Below are positions 32,661 through 45,947 of a stretch of 64,000 nt of DNA, in pieces (positions within the stretch are counted from its first letter, which is position 1; every line of letters begins with the position of its first letter). The DNA is taken from the NCBI GenBank assembly GCA_040954595.2, contig CM082586.2, positions 11,966,001 through 12,030,000 of the forward strand, given 5' to 3'. A program made the position numbers and the translations under genes. The stretch is from Balanoglossus misakiensis. Taxonomy: Eukaryota > Hemichordata. The notes below the pieces were generated by a model. That model ran no database searches. It was not told the DNA's origin and was given only the letters and a program-made list of their open reading frames with translations.

Positions 32661-35600
32661 AAATGGTATTCAAAGCAAGGTCACGTAACAGGATATGTAT
32701 AGTTTCAAGGCTTTGTTTTGGAATAACGAATTCTCTACAAGATTTAAGTGGAACAGTCACACAAAATGAAAACAAATATGGAAAGAGTTATGCTGGAATG
32801 TTGTAAGGGATAGATTAATATTGCAAATAATGTAATTTCTTATATCATAAATGGTATTCAAAGAAAGGTCACATAACAGGATATGTTTAGTTTCAAGGCT
32901 TTGTTTTGGAATAACGAATTCTCTACAAGATTTAAGTGGAACAGTCACAGAATGAAAACAAATATGGAAAGAGTTATGCTGGAATGTTGTAAGGGATAGA
33001 TTAATATTGCAAATAATGTAATTTCTTACATCATAAATGGTATTCAAAGAAAGGTCACGTAACAGGATATGTTATACAAAAAAAGACATGTATATTTTCA
33101 AGGCTTTGTTTTGGAATAACAAATTCTCTCCAAGATTTAAGTGAAACAGTCACAGAATGAAAACAAATATGGAAAGAGTTATGCCGGAATGTTGTAAAGG
33201 TTAGAATAATATTGCACATAATTTAATTTCTTACATCATAAATGGAATTCAAAGAATGGTCACATAACAGGATATGTTTTACTAAAAAGACTTAAGTAAA
33301 ATTTCAAGGGTTTGTGTTGAAATACTGAATTCACTACAAGATTTAAGTGGATCAGTCACAGAATGAAAGCAAATATGGAAAGAGTTATGCTGGAATGTTG
33401 TAAGGGATAGATTAATATTGCAAATAATGTAATTTCTTACATCATAAATGGTATTCAAAGAAAGGTCACATGGGAGGATATGTATAGTTTCAAGGTTTTG
33501 TTTTAGAATAACGAATTCTCTACAAGATTTAAGTGGAACAGTCACAGAAAGAAAACAAATATGGAAAGAGTTATGCTGGAATGTTGTATGGGATAGATTA
33601 ATATTGCAAATAATGTAATTTCTTACATCATAAATGGTATTCAAAGAAAGGTCACGTAACAGGATATGTATAGTTTCAAGGCTTTGTGTTGAAATACCAA
33701 ATTCTTTCCAAAATTTAAGTGGAACAGTCACAAAATGAAAACAAATATGGAAAGAGTTATGCTGAGATGTTGTAAGGGATAGATTAATATTGCAAATAAT
33801 GTAATTTGTTACATCATAAATGGTATTCAAAGAAAGGTCACGTAACAGGATATGTATAGTTTCAAGGCTTTGTTTTGGAATAACGAATTCACTACAAGAA
33901 TTAAGTGCAACAGTCACAAAATGAAAACAAATATGGAAAGAGTTATGCTGGAATGTTGTATGGGATAGATTAATATTGCAAATAATGTAATTTCTTACAT
34001 CATAAATGGTATTCAAAGAAAGGTCACGTAACAGGATATGAAAACAAATATGGAAAGAGTTATGCTGAGATGTTGTAAGGGATAGATTAATATTGCAAAT
34101 AATGTAATTTGTTACATCATAAATAGTATTCAAAGAAAGGTCACGTAACAGGATATGTATAGTTTCAAGGCTTTGTTTTGGAATAACGAATTCACTACAA
34201 GAATTAAGTGCAACAGTCACAAAATGAAAACAAATATGGAAAGAGTTTTGCTGGAATGTTGTAAGGGATAGATTAATATTGCAAATAATGTAATTTCTTA
34301 CATCATAAATGGTATTCAAAGAAAGGTCACATAACAGGATATGTATATTTTCAAGGCTTTGCTTTGGAATAACGAATTCTCTACAAGATTTAAGTGGAAT
34401 AGTCACAGAATGAAAACAAATATGGAAAGAGTTATGCCGGAATGTTGTAAGGGATAGATTAATATTGAAAATAATTTAATTTTTAACATCATAAATGGAA
34501 TTCAAAGAATGGTCACATAACGGGCCATGTTTTACTAAAAAACTTCTGTATAGTTTCAAGGGTTTGTGTTGAAATTCCGAATTCTCTCCAAGATTTAAGT
34601 GGAACAGTTACAGAATGAAAACAAATATTCAAATAGTTATGCTGGAATGTTGTAAGGGATAGATTAATATTGCAAAAAAATAAATTTCTTACATCATAAA
34701 TAGAATTCAAAGAATGGTCACATAACAGGCCATGCTTTACTAAAAAGACTTATGTATAGTTTCAAGGGTTTGTGTTGAAATACCGAATTCTTTCCAAGAT
34801 TTAAGTGGAACAGTCACAAAATGAAAACAAATATGGAAAGAGTTATGCTGAGATGTTGTAAGGGATAAATTAATATTGCAATAATGTAATTTGTTACATC
34901 ATAAATGGTATCCAAAGAAAGGTCACGTAACAGGATATGTATAGTTTCAAGGCTTTGTTTTGGAATAATGAATTCACTACAAGAATTAAGTGCAACAGTC
35001 ACAAAATGAAAACTAATATGGAAAGAGTTATGCCGGAATGTTGTAAGGGATAGATTAATATTGCAAATAATTTAATTTCTTACATCATAAATGGAATTCA
35101 AAGAATGGTCACATAACGGGCCATGTTTTACTAAAAAACTTCTGTATAGTTTCAAGGGTTTGTGTTGAAATTCCGAATTCTCTCCAAGATTTAAGTGGAA
35201 CAGTTACAGAATGAAAACAAATATTGACATAGTTATGCTGGAATGGTGTAAGGGATAGATTAATATTGCAAAGAATTTAATTTCTTACATCATAAATGGA
35301 ATTCAAAGAAAGGTCACGTAACAGGATATGTATAGTTTCAAGGCTTTGTGTTGAAATACCAAATTCTTTCCAAGATTTAAGTGGAACAGTCACAGAATGA
35401 AAACAAATATGGAAAGAGGTATGCTGAGATGTTGTAAGGGATAGATTAATATTACAAATAATGTAATTTGTTACATCATAAATGGTATTCAAAGAAAGGT
35501 CATATAAGAGGATATGTATAGTTTCAAGGCTTTGTTTTGGAATAACGAATTCTCTACAAGATTTAAGTGCAGCAGTCACACAGAATGAAAACAAATATGG

Positions 35601-38600
35601 AAAGAGTTATGCTGGAATGTTGTAAGGGATAGATTAATATTGCAAATAATGTAATTTCTTACATCATAAATGGTATTCAAAGAAAGGTCACATAGGAGGA
35701 TATGTATAGTTTCAAGGCTTTGTTTTGGAATAACGAATTCTCTACAAGATTTAAGTGGAACAGTCACAGAATGAAAACAAATATGGAAAGAGTTATGGTG
35801 GAATGTTGTATGGGATAGATTAATATTGCAAATAATGTAATTTTTTACATCATAAATGGTATTCAAAGAAAGGTCACGTAACAGGATATGTATAGTTTCA
35901 AGGCTTTGTGTTGAAATACCAAAGTCTTTCCAAGATTTAAGTGGAACAGTCACAAAATGAAAACAAATATGGAAAGAGTTATGCTGAGATGTTGTAAGGG
36001 ATAGATTAATATTGCAAATAATGTAATTTGTTACATCATAAATGGTATTCAAAGAAAGGTCACGTAACAGGATATGTATAGTTTCAAGGCTTTGTTTTGG
36101 AATAACGAATTCACTACAAGAATTAAGTGCAACAGTCACAGAATGAAAACAAATATGGAAAGAGTTATGCTGGAATGTTGTATGGGATAGATTAATATTG
36201 CAAATAATGTAATTTCTTACATCATAAATGGTATTCAAAGAAAGGTCACGTAACAGGATATGAAAACAAATGTGGAAAGAGTTATGCTGAGATGTTGTAA
36301 GGGATAGATTAATATTGCAAATAATGTAATTTGTTACATCATAAATGGTATTCAAAGAAAGGTCACGTAACAGGATATGTATAGTTTCAAGGCTTTGTTT
36401 TGGAATAACGAATTCACTACAAGAATTAAGTGCAACAGTCACAAAATGAAAACAAATATGGAAAGAGTTTTGCTGGAATGTTGTAAGGGATAGATTAATA
36501 TTGCAAATAATGTAATTTCTTACATCATAAATGGTATTCAAAGAAAGGTCACATAACAGGATATGTTTTTTTTCAAGGCTTTGTTTTGGAATAACGAATT
36601 CACTACAAGAATTAAGTGGAACAGTCACAGAATGAAAACAAATATGGAAAGAGTTATGCCGGAATGTTGTAAGGGATAGATTAATATTGCAAATAATTTA
36701 ATTTCTTACATCATAAATGGAATTCAAAGAATGGTCACATAACAGGCCATGTTTTACTAAAAAACTTCTGTATAGTTTCAAGGGTTTGTGTTGAAATTCC
36801 GAATTCTCTCCAAGATTTAAGTGGAACAGTTACAGAATGAAAACAAATATTGAAATAGTTATGCTGGAATGTTGTATGGGATAGATTAATATTGCAAATA
36901 ATGTAATTTCTTACATCATAAATTGTATTCAAAGAAAGGTCACATAACAGGATATGTATAGTTTCAAGGCTTTGTTTTGGAATAACGAATTTCTACAAGA
37001 TTTAAGTGGAACAGTCACAGAATGAAAACAAATATGGAAAGAGTTATGCTGGAATGTTGTATGGGATAGATTAATATTGCAAATAATGTAATTTCTTACA
37101 TAATAAATGGTATTCAAAGAAAGGTCACGTAACAGGATATGTATAGTTTCAAGGCTTTGCTTTGGAATAACGAATTCACTACAAGAATTAAGTGCAACAG
37201 TCACAAAATGAAAACAAATATGGAAAGAGTTTTGCTGGAATGTTGTAAGGGATAGATTAATATTGCAAATAATGTAATTTCTTACATCATAAATGGTATT
37301 CAAAGAAAGGTCACATAACAGGATATGTATATTTTCAAGGCTTTGCTTTGGAATAACGAATTCACTACAAGAATTAAGTGCAACAGTCACAAAATGAAAA
37401 CAAATATGGAAAGAGTTTTGCTGGAATGTTGTAAGGGATAGATTAATATTGCAAATAATGTAATTTCTTACATCATAAATGGTATTCAAAGAATGGTCAC
37501 ATAACAGGCCATGCTTTACTAAAAAGACTTAATATGTATAGTTTGAAGGCTTTGTTTTGGAATAACGAATTCTCAACAAGATTTAAGTGGAATAGTCACA
37601 GAATGAAAACAAATATGGAAAGAGTTATGCTGGAATGTTGTAAGGGATAGAATAATATTGCATAAAATTTAATTTCTTACATCATAAATGGAATTCAAAG
37701 AATGGTCACATAACTGGATATGTTTTACTAAAAAGACTTATGTAAAGGTTCAAGAATTTGTGTTGAAATACCAAATTCTCTACAAGATTTAAGTGGAACA
37801 GTCACAGAATGAAAACAAATATGGAAAGAGTTATGCTGAAATGTTGTAAGGGATAGAATAATATTGCATAAAATTTAATTTCTTACATCATAAATGGAAT
37901 TCAAAGAATGGTCACGTAACTGGATATGTTTTACTAAAAAGACTTATGTATATGTTCAAGAATTTGTGTTGAAATACCAAATTCTCTACAAGATTTAAGT
38001 GGAACAGTCACAGAATGAAAACAAATATGGAAAGAGTTATGTCGGAATGTTGTAAGGGATAGATTAATATTACAAATAATTTAATTTCTTACATCATAAA
38101 AGGAATTCAAAGAATGGTCACATAACAGGATATGTTTTACTAAAAGACTTATGTTATAGTTTCAAGGCTTTGTTTTGGAATAACGAATTCTCTACAAGAT
38201 TTAAGTGGAAAAGTCACAGAATGAAAACAAATATGGAAAGAGTTATGCCGGAATGTTGTAAGGAATAGATTAATATTGCAAATAATTTAATTTCTTACAT
38301 CATAAATGGAATTCAAAGAAAGGTCACGTAACAGGATATGTATAGTTTCAAGCCTTTGTTTTGGAGTAACGAATTCTCTACAAGATTTAAGTGGAACAGT
38401 CACAGAATGAAAACAAATATGGAAAGAGTTATGCTGAAATGTTGTAAGGGATAGATTAATATTGCATAAAATTTAATTACTTACATCATAAATGGAATTC
38501 AAAGAATGGTCACATAACAGGATATGTTTTACTAAAAAGAATTATGTATAGGTTCAAGAATTTGTGTTGAAATACCAAATTCTCTACAAGATTTAAGTGG

Positions 38601-41600
38601 AACAGTCACAGAATGAAAACAAATATGGAAAGAGTTATGTCGGAATGTTGTAAGGGATAGATTAATATTGCAAATAATTTAATTTCTTACATCATAAATG
38701 GAATTCAAAGAATGGTCACATAACGGGCCATGTTTTACTAAAAAGACTTATGTATAGTTTCAAGGCTTTGTTTTGGAATAACAAATTCTCTCCAAGATTT
38801 AAGTTGAACAGTTACAGAATGAAAACAAATATGGAAAGAGTTATGCCGGAATGTTGTAAGGGATAGATTAATATTGCAAATAATTTAATTTCTTACATCA
38901 TAAATGGAATTCAAACAAAACGTCACGTAACACGATATATATAGTTTCAAGGCTTTGTTTTGGAATAACGAATTCTCTACAAGATTTAAGTGGAAAAGTC
39001 ACAGAATGAAAACAAATATGGAAAGAGTTATGCCGGAATGTTGTAAGGAATAGATTAATATTGCAAATAATTTAATTTCTTACATCATAAATGGAATTCA
39101 AAGAAAGGTCACGTAACAGGATATGTATAGTTTCAAGCCTTTGTTTTGGAGTAACGAATTCTCTACAAGATTTAAGTGGAACAGTCACAGAATGAAAACA
39201 AATATGGAAAGAGTTATGCTGAAATGTTGTAAGGGATAGATTAATATTGCATAAAATTTAATTACTTACATCATAAATGGAATTCAAAGAATGGTCACAT
39301 AACTGGATATGTTTTACTGAAAAGAATTATGTATAGGTTCAAGAATTTGTGTTGAAATACCAAATTCTCTACAAGATTTAAGCGGAACAGTCACAGAATG
39401 AAAACAAATATGGAAAGAGTTATGTCGGAATGTTGTAAGGGATAGATTAATATTGCAAATAATTTAATTTCTTACATCATAAATGGAATTCAAAGAATGG
39501 TCACATAACGGGCCATGTTTTACTAAAAAGACTTATGTATAGTTTCAAGGCTTTGTTTTGGAATAACGAATTCTCTCCAAGATTTAAGTTGAACAGTTAC
39601 AGAATGAAAACAAATATGGAAAGAGTTATGCCGGAATGTTGTAAGGGATAGATTAATATTGCAAATAATTTAATTTCTTACATCATAAATGGAATTCAAA
39701 CAAAACGTCACGTAACACGATATATATAGTTTCAAGGCTTTGTTTTGGAATAACGAATTCTCTACAAGATTTAAGTGGAACAGTCACAGAATGAAAACAA
39801 ATATGGAAAGAGTTATGCCGGAATGTTGTAAGGAATAGATTAATATTGCAAATAATTTAATTTCTTACATCATAAATGGAATTCAAAGAAAGGTCACGTA
39901 ACAGGATATGTATAGTTTCAAGCCTTTGTTTTGGAGTAACGAATTCTCTACAAGATTTAAGTGGAACAGTCACAGAATGAAAACAAATATGGAAAGAGTT
40001 ATGCTGAAATGTTGTAAGGGATAGAATAATATTGCATAAAATTTAATTTCTTACATCATAAATGGAATTCAAAGAATGGTCACATAACTGGATATGTTTT
40101 ACTAAAAAGACTTATGTATAGGTTCAAGAATTTGTGTTGAAATACCAAATTCTCTACAAGATTTAAGTGGAACAGTCACAGAATGAAAACAAATATGGAA
40201 AGAGTTATGTCGGAATGTTGTAAGGGATAGATTAATATTGCAAATAATTTAATTTCTTACATCATAAATGGAATTCAAAGAATGGTCACATAACGGGCCA
40301 TGTTTTACTAAAAAGACTTATGTATAGTTTTAAGGCTTTGTTTTGGAATAACGAATTCTCTCCAAGATTTAAGTTGAACAGTTACAGAATGAAAACAAAT
40401 ATTCAAATAGTTATGCTGGATTGTTGTAAGGGATAGTTTAATATTGCAAATAATTTAATTTCTCACATCATAAATGAAATTCAAAGAATGGTAAAATAAC
40501 GGGCCATGTTTTACTAAAAAGACTTAATATGTATAGTTTGAAGGCTTTGTTTTGGAATAACGAATTCTCTACAAGATTTAAGTGGAATAGTCACAGAATG
40601 AAAACAAATATGGAAAGAGTTATGCTGGAATGTTGTAAGGGATAGATTAATATTGCAAATAATTTAATTTCTTACATCATAAAATGAATTCAAAGAATGG
40701 TCACATAACAGGATATGTTTTACTAAAAGACTTATGTTATAGTTTCAAGGCTTTGTTTTGGAATAAAGAATTCTCTACAAGATTTAAGTGGAACAGTCAC
40801 AGAATGAAAACAAATATGGAAAGAGTTATGCTGGAATGTTGTAAGGAATAGATTAATATTGCAAATAATTTCATTTCTTACATCATAAATGGAATTCAAA
40901 GAAAGGTCACGTAACAGGATATGTATAGTTTCAAGCCTTTGTTTTGGAGTAACGAATTCTCTACAAGATTTAAGTGGAACAGTCACAGAATGAAAACAAA
41001 TATGGAAAGAGTTATGCTGAAATGTTGTAAGGGATAGAATAATATTGCATAAAATTTAATTTCTTACATCATAAATGGAATTCAAAGAATGGTCACATAA
41101 CTGGATATGTTTTACTAAAAAGACTTATGTATAGGTTCAAGAATTTGTGTTGAAATACCAAATTCTCTACAAGATTTAAGTGGAACAGTCACAGAATGAA
41201 AACAAATATGGAAAGAGTTATGTCGGAATGTTGTAAGGGATAGATTAATATTGCAAATAATTTAATTTCTTACATCATAAATGGAATTCAAAGAATGGTC
41301 ACATAACGGGCCATGTTTTAGTAAAAAGACTTATGTATAGTTTCAAGGCTTTGTTTTGGAATAACGAATTCTCTCCAAGATTTAAGTTGAACAGTTACAG
41401 AATGAAAACAAATATTCAAATAGTTATGCTGGATTGTTGTAAGGGATAGTTTAATATTGCAAATAATTTAATTTCTCACATCATAAATGAAATTCAAAGA
41501 ATGGTAAAATAACGGGCCATGTTTTACTAAAAAGACTTAATATGTATAGTTTGAAGGCTTTGTTTTGGAATAACGAATTCTCTACAAGATTTAAGTGGAA

Positions 41601-44600
41601 CAGTCACAGAATGAAAACAAATATGGAAAGAGTTATGCCGGAATGTTGTAAGGAATAGATTAATATTGCAAATAATTTAATTTCTTACATCATAAATGGA
41701 ATTCAAAGAAAGGTCACGTAACAGGATATGTATAGTTTCAAGCCTTTGTTTTGGAGTAACGAATTCTCTACAAGATTTAAGTGGAACAGTCACAGAATGA
41801 AAACAAATATGGAAAGAGTTATGCTGAAATGTTGTAAGGGATAGATTAATATTGCATAAAATTTAATTACTTACATCATAAATGGAATTCAATGAATGGT
41901 CACATAACTGGATATGTTTTACTAAAAAGAATTATGTATAGGTTCAAGAATTTGTGTTGAAATACCAAATTCTCTACAAGATTTAAGTTGAACAGTTACA
42001 GAATGAAAACAAATATGGAAAGAGTTATGCCGGAATGTTGTAAGGGATAGATTAATATTGCAAATAATTTAATTTCTTACATCATAAATGGAATTCAAAG
42101 AATGGTCACATAACAGGATATGTTTTACTGAAAAGACTTATGTTATAGTTTCAAGGCTTTGTTTTGGAATAACGAATTCTCTACAAGATTTAAGTGGAAC
42201 AGTCACAGAATGAAAACAAATATGGAAAGAGTTATGCCGGAATGTTGTAAGGAATAGATTAATATTGCAAATAATTTAATTTCTTACATCATAAATGGAA
42301 TTCAAACAAATGTCACGTAACAGGATATGTATAGTTTCAAGGCTTTGTTTTGGAATAACGAATACTCTACAAGATTTAAGTAGAACAGTCACAGAATGAA
42401 AACAAATATGGAAAGAGTTATGCTGGAATGTAGTAAGGGATAGATTAATATTGCAAACAATTTAATTTCTTACACCATAAATGGAATTCAAAGAAAGGTC
42501 GCGTAACAGGATATGTACAGTTTCAAGCCTTTGTTTTGGAATAACGAATTCTCTACAAGATTTAAGTGGAACAGTCACAGAATGAAAACAAATATGGAAA
42601 GAGTTATGTCGGAATGTTGTAAGGGATACATTAATATTGCAAATAATTTAATTTCTTACATCATAAATGGAATTCAAAGAATGGTCACATAACGGGCCAT
42701 GTTTTACTAAAAAGACTTATGTATAGTTTCAAGGCTTTGTTTTGGAATAACGAATTCTCTCCAAGATTTAAGTTGAACAGTTACAGAATGAAAACAAATA
42801 TGGAAAGAGTTATGCTGGAATGTTGTAAGGGATAGATTAATATTGCAAATAATTTAATTTCTTACATCATAAAATGAATTCAAAGAATGGTCACATAACA
42901 GGATATGTTTTACTAAAAAGACTTATGTATAGTTTCAAGGCTTTGTTTTGGAATAACGAATTCTCTCCAAGATTTAAGTTGAACAGTTACAGAATGAAAA
43001 CAAATATGGAAAGAGTAATGCCGGAATGTTGTAAGGAATAGATTAATATTGCAAATAATTTAATTTCTTACATCATAAAATGAATTCAAACAAACGTCAC
43101 GTAATAGGATATGTATAGTTTCAAGGCTTTGTTTTGGAATAACGAATACTCTACAAGATTTAAGTAGAACAGTCACAGAATGAAAACAAATATGGAAAGA
43201 GTTATGCTGGAATGTTGTAAGGGATAGATTAATATTGCAAAAAATTTAATTTCTTACACCATAAATGGAATTCAAAGAAAGGTCACGTAACAGGATATGT
43301 ATAGTTTCAAGCCTTTGTTTTGGAATAACGAATTCTCTACAAGATTTAAGTGGAACAGTCACAGAATGAAAACAAATATGGAAAGAGTTATGTCGGAATG
43401 TTGTAAGGGATAGATTTATATTGCAAATAATTTAATTTCTTACAGCATAAATGGAATTCAAAGAATGGTCACATAACGGGCCATGTTTTACTAAAAAGAC
43501 TTATGTTATAGTTTCAAGGCTTTGTTTTGGAATAACGAATTCTCTACAAGATTTAAGTGGAACAGTCACAGAATGAAAACAAATATGGAAAGAGTAATGC
43601 CGGAATGTTGTAAGGAATAGATTAATATTGCAAATAATTTAATTTCTTACATCATAAAATGAATTCAAACAAACGTCACGTAATAGGATATGTATAGTTT
43701 CAAGGCTTTGTTTTGGAATAACGAATACTCTACAAGATTTAAGTAGAACAATCATAGAATGAAAACAAATATGGAAAGAGTTATGCTGGAATGTTGTAAG
43801 GGATAGATTAATATTGCAAAAAATTTAATTTCTTACACCATAAATGGAATTCAAAGAAAGGTCACGTAACAGGATATGTATAGTTTCAAGCCTTTGTTTT
43901 GGAATAACGAATTCTCTACAAGATTTAAGTGGAACAGTCACAGAATGAAAACAAATATGGAAAGAGTTATGTCGGAATGTTGTAAGGGATAGATTAATAT
44001 TGCAAATAATTTAATTTCTTACATCATAAATGGAATTCAAAGAATGGTCACATAACGGGCCATGTTTTACTAAAAAGACTTATGTATAGTTTCAAGGCTT
44101 TGTTTTGGAATAACGAATTCTCTCCAAGATTTAAGTTGAACAGTTACAGAATGAAAACAAATATGGAAAGAGTAATGCCGGAATGTTGTAAGGAATAGAT
44201 TAATATTGCAAATAATTTAATTTCTTACAGCATAAAATGAATTCAAACAAACGTCACGTAATAGGATATGTATAGTTTCAAGGCTTTGTTTTGGAATAAC
44301 GAATACTCTACAAGATTTAAGTAGAACAATCACAGAATGAAAACAAATATGGAAAGAGTTATGCTGGAATGTTGTAAGGGATAGATTAATATTGCAAAAA
44401 ATTTAATTTCTTACACCATAAATGGAATTCAAAGAAAGGTCACGTAACAGGATATGTATAGTTTCAAGCCTTTGTTTTGGAATAACGAATTCTCTACAAG
44501 ATTTAAGTGGAACAGTCACAGAATGAAAACAAATATGGAAAGAGTTATGTCGGAATGTTGTAAGGGATAGATTAATATTGCAAATAATTTAATTTCTTAC

Positions 44601-44734
44601 ATCATAAATGGAATTCAAAGAATGGTCACATAACGGGCCATGTTTTACTAAAAAGACTTATGTATAGTTTCAAGGCTTTGTTTTGGAATAACGAATTCTC
44701 TCCAAGATTTAAGTTGAACAGTTACAGAATGAAA
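32661..44734. repeat. 12 kb satellite array, two monomer lengths
   Basis: About 60 head-to-tail monomers. Landmarks: AAATGGTATTCAAAGAAAGG, TTTCAAGGCTTTGTTTTGGA, AACAGTCACAGAATG, GATAGATTAATATTGCAAAT and TTACATCATAAATGG. Short monomers (~186 bases) dominate 32.66-37.5 kb. Longer ones (~205) carry an extra TTTTACTAAAAAGACTTATG segment and become common further right. From ~38.1 kb on, variants recur in blocks: AAGCCTTTGTTTTGGAGTAA is found near 38350, 39136 and 39922 (about four monomers, ~0.79 kb), then blocks of about three monomers near 43.3-44.5 kb. As 186 is a multiple of three, one minus-strand frame stays open over several monomers (33282-34406, 35576-36628); this looks incidental. Confidence 0.95.
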
Positions 44735-45947
44735 ATTAAAGCTGCAAGCAGCGTTGGCGGGGCACAAGCGGTTCCCATGGTGACCAGCAAATGCCACGGC
44801 TGTATCTGCTGGGGATACCAATATATGGGAAAGTAGGTCAAAGGTCACCTGAGGTCACCCAAAATTTGGGCAAAAAAATTGGACCCCATAATAGTCTAGA
44901 TCCAACAAAAAACCAGACCCCTAGCCCTATTGGTTCGCCTGCAATTAGGTATGCACATAATTAATGAAGTCTTGTGTAAGACTCCATTATGTGCTCAATC
45001 CCCATAAAAGCCAGGGCTCTAACTGCTCTGGATGCTGAGATATGGGAAAGTAGATCAAAGGTCACCCAAGGTCACCCAAAATTAGGGCATAAAATTTTGA
45101 CCCCAGAGTGGGCCATGTCCAACCAATACCAGACCTCTAGCCCTATTGGGTAGCATGGAATTAGATATGCAGAAAAATGATGTTTCAGAAATAGGTCAAA
45201 GGTCATTGTCAAAATTACCAAAATATTTGTGTCATGTCCTGGCAGCATTGGTACCCATGTCCACAAAATTCATGACTTTGGTGCTTTGACAAGAGGAGGT
45301 ATGGGGAATATGCATATATAATTAGTTGTTTTAAAACTGGGTCAAAGGTCATGTGAAAATTGCCCCGAAAAATTGTGACAACTTCCGGTCATATGATGAC
45401 TCATATCCCAAAAAAGTATTTCCATGCTGTCAACATTTTGGCTACAAAACGGAATTATCACTTTTCAATGGTTTTCCGAAAATCCAACATGGCCGCCATA
45501 ATGATCGACCAATCACAGTGCGCTTCGCAAACTTGATAGACATAGGTTAGGTGACCACATATCCCAAATCCCGAGACTCGGTAACCGCTGGTTCTGGAGA
45601 AGAAGATTTTTAAAGTTTTAAGTAGTTTTTCAGAAAAACAATTGTAGCAAAAAAACTTTATGTATGACGTCATGATTTTAATGGGGTAAAATGATGGACA
45701 TAAGGTAGGCTACCTGCACACCAAATTTGAACTCGATCGGCCCAGTGGTTTTAGAGAAGGACTCATTTAACGATTTTCAGGAAATCCAATATGGCCGCCA
45801 GGTCACGTGACTAATTAAATATTCACGAGCCACTGCACGTCTACTCATTGGCCCCTACCACCCTACCAAGTTTCAGCCCCCTAGGTGCTGCGGTTTTCCA
45901 GATCTACCTGGCCGAATTTCTCGGAAGAAGAAGAATAATAAAGAAGA
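44735..45947 (+). mobile_element. GCTGCAAGCAGC-family repeat, copy 1
   Basis: It begins ATTAAAGCTGCAAGCAGCG, where GCTGC-AA-GCAGC can form a small hairpin, and ends in an AAGAAGAAGAATAATAAAG tail. It interrupts a satellite monomer after CAGAATGAAA. The body has repeating paragraphs with GGTCAAAGGTCACC, GTCCATGTCCAAC, CCAGACC(T/C)CTAGCCC and AATTAGATATGCAGA, later CAATATGGCCGCCA. It is non-coding. The A/G-rich 3' tail and lack of TIRs argue for a retroposed or Helitron-like repeat. Confidence 0.8.

Noticed and set aside
33282-36628. Long minus-strand reading frames as repeat-protein genes
   Set aside because: They are exact by-products of a 186-base satellite unit; changes between units are not biased towards silent sites, no start context or domain is seen, and the frame breaks wherever the 205-base monomer occurs.
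32661-44734. CRISPR-like array
   Set aside because: Repeat units are ~186-205 bases with no unique spacers and no cas genes; it is eukaryotic satellite DNA.
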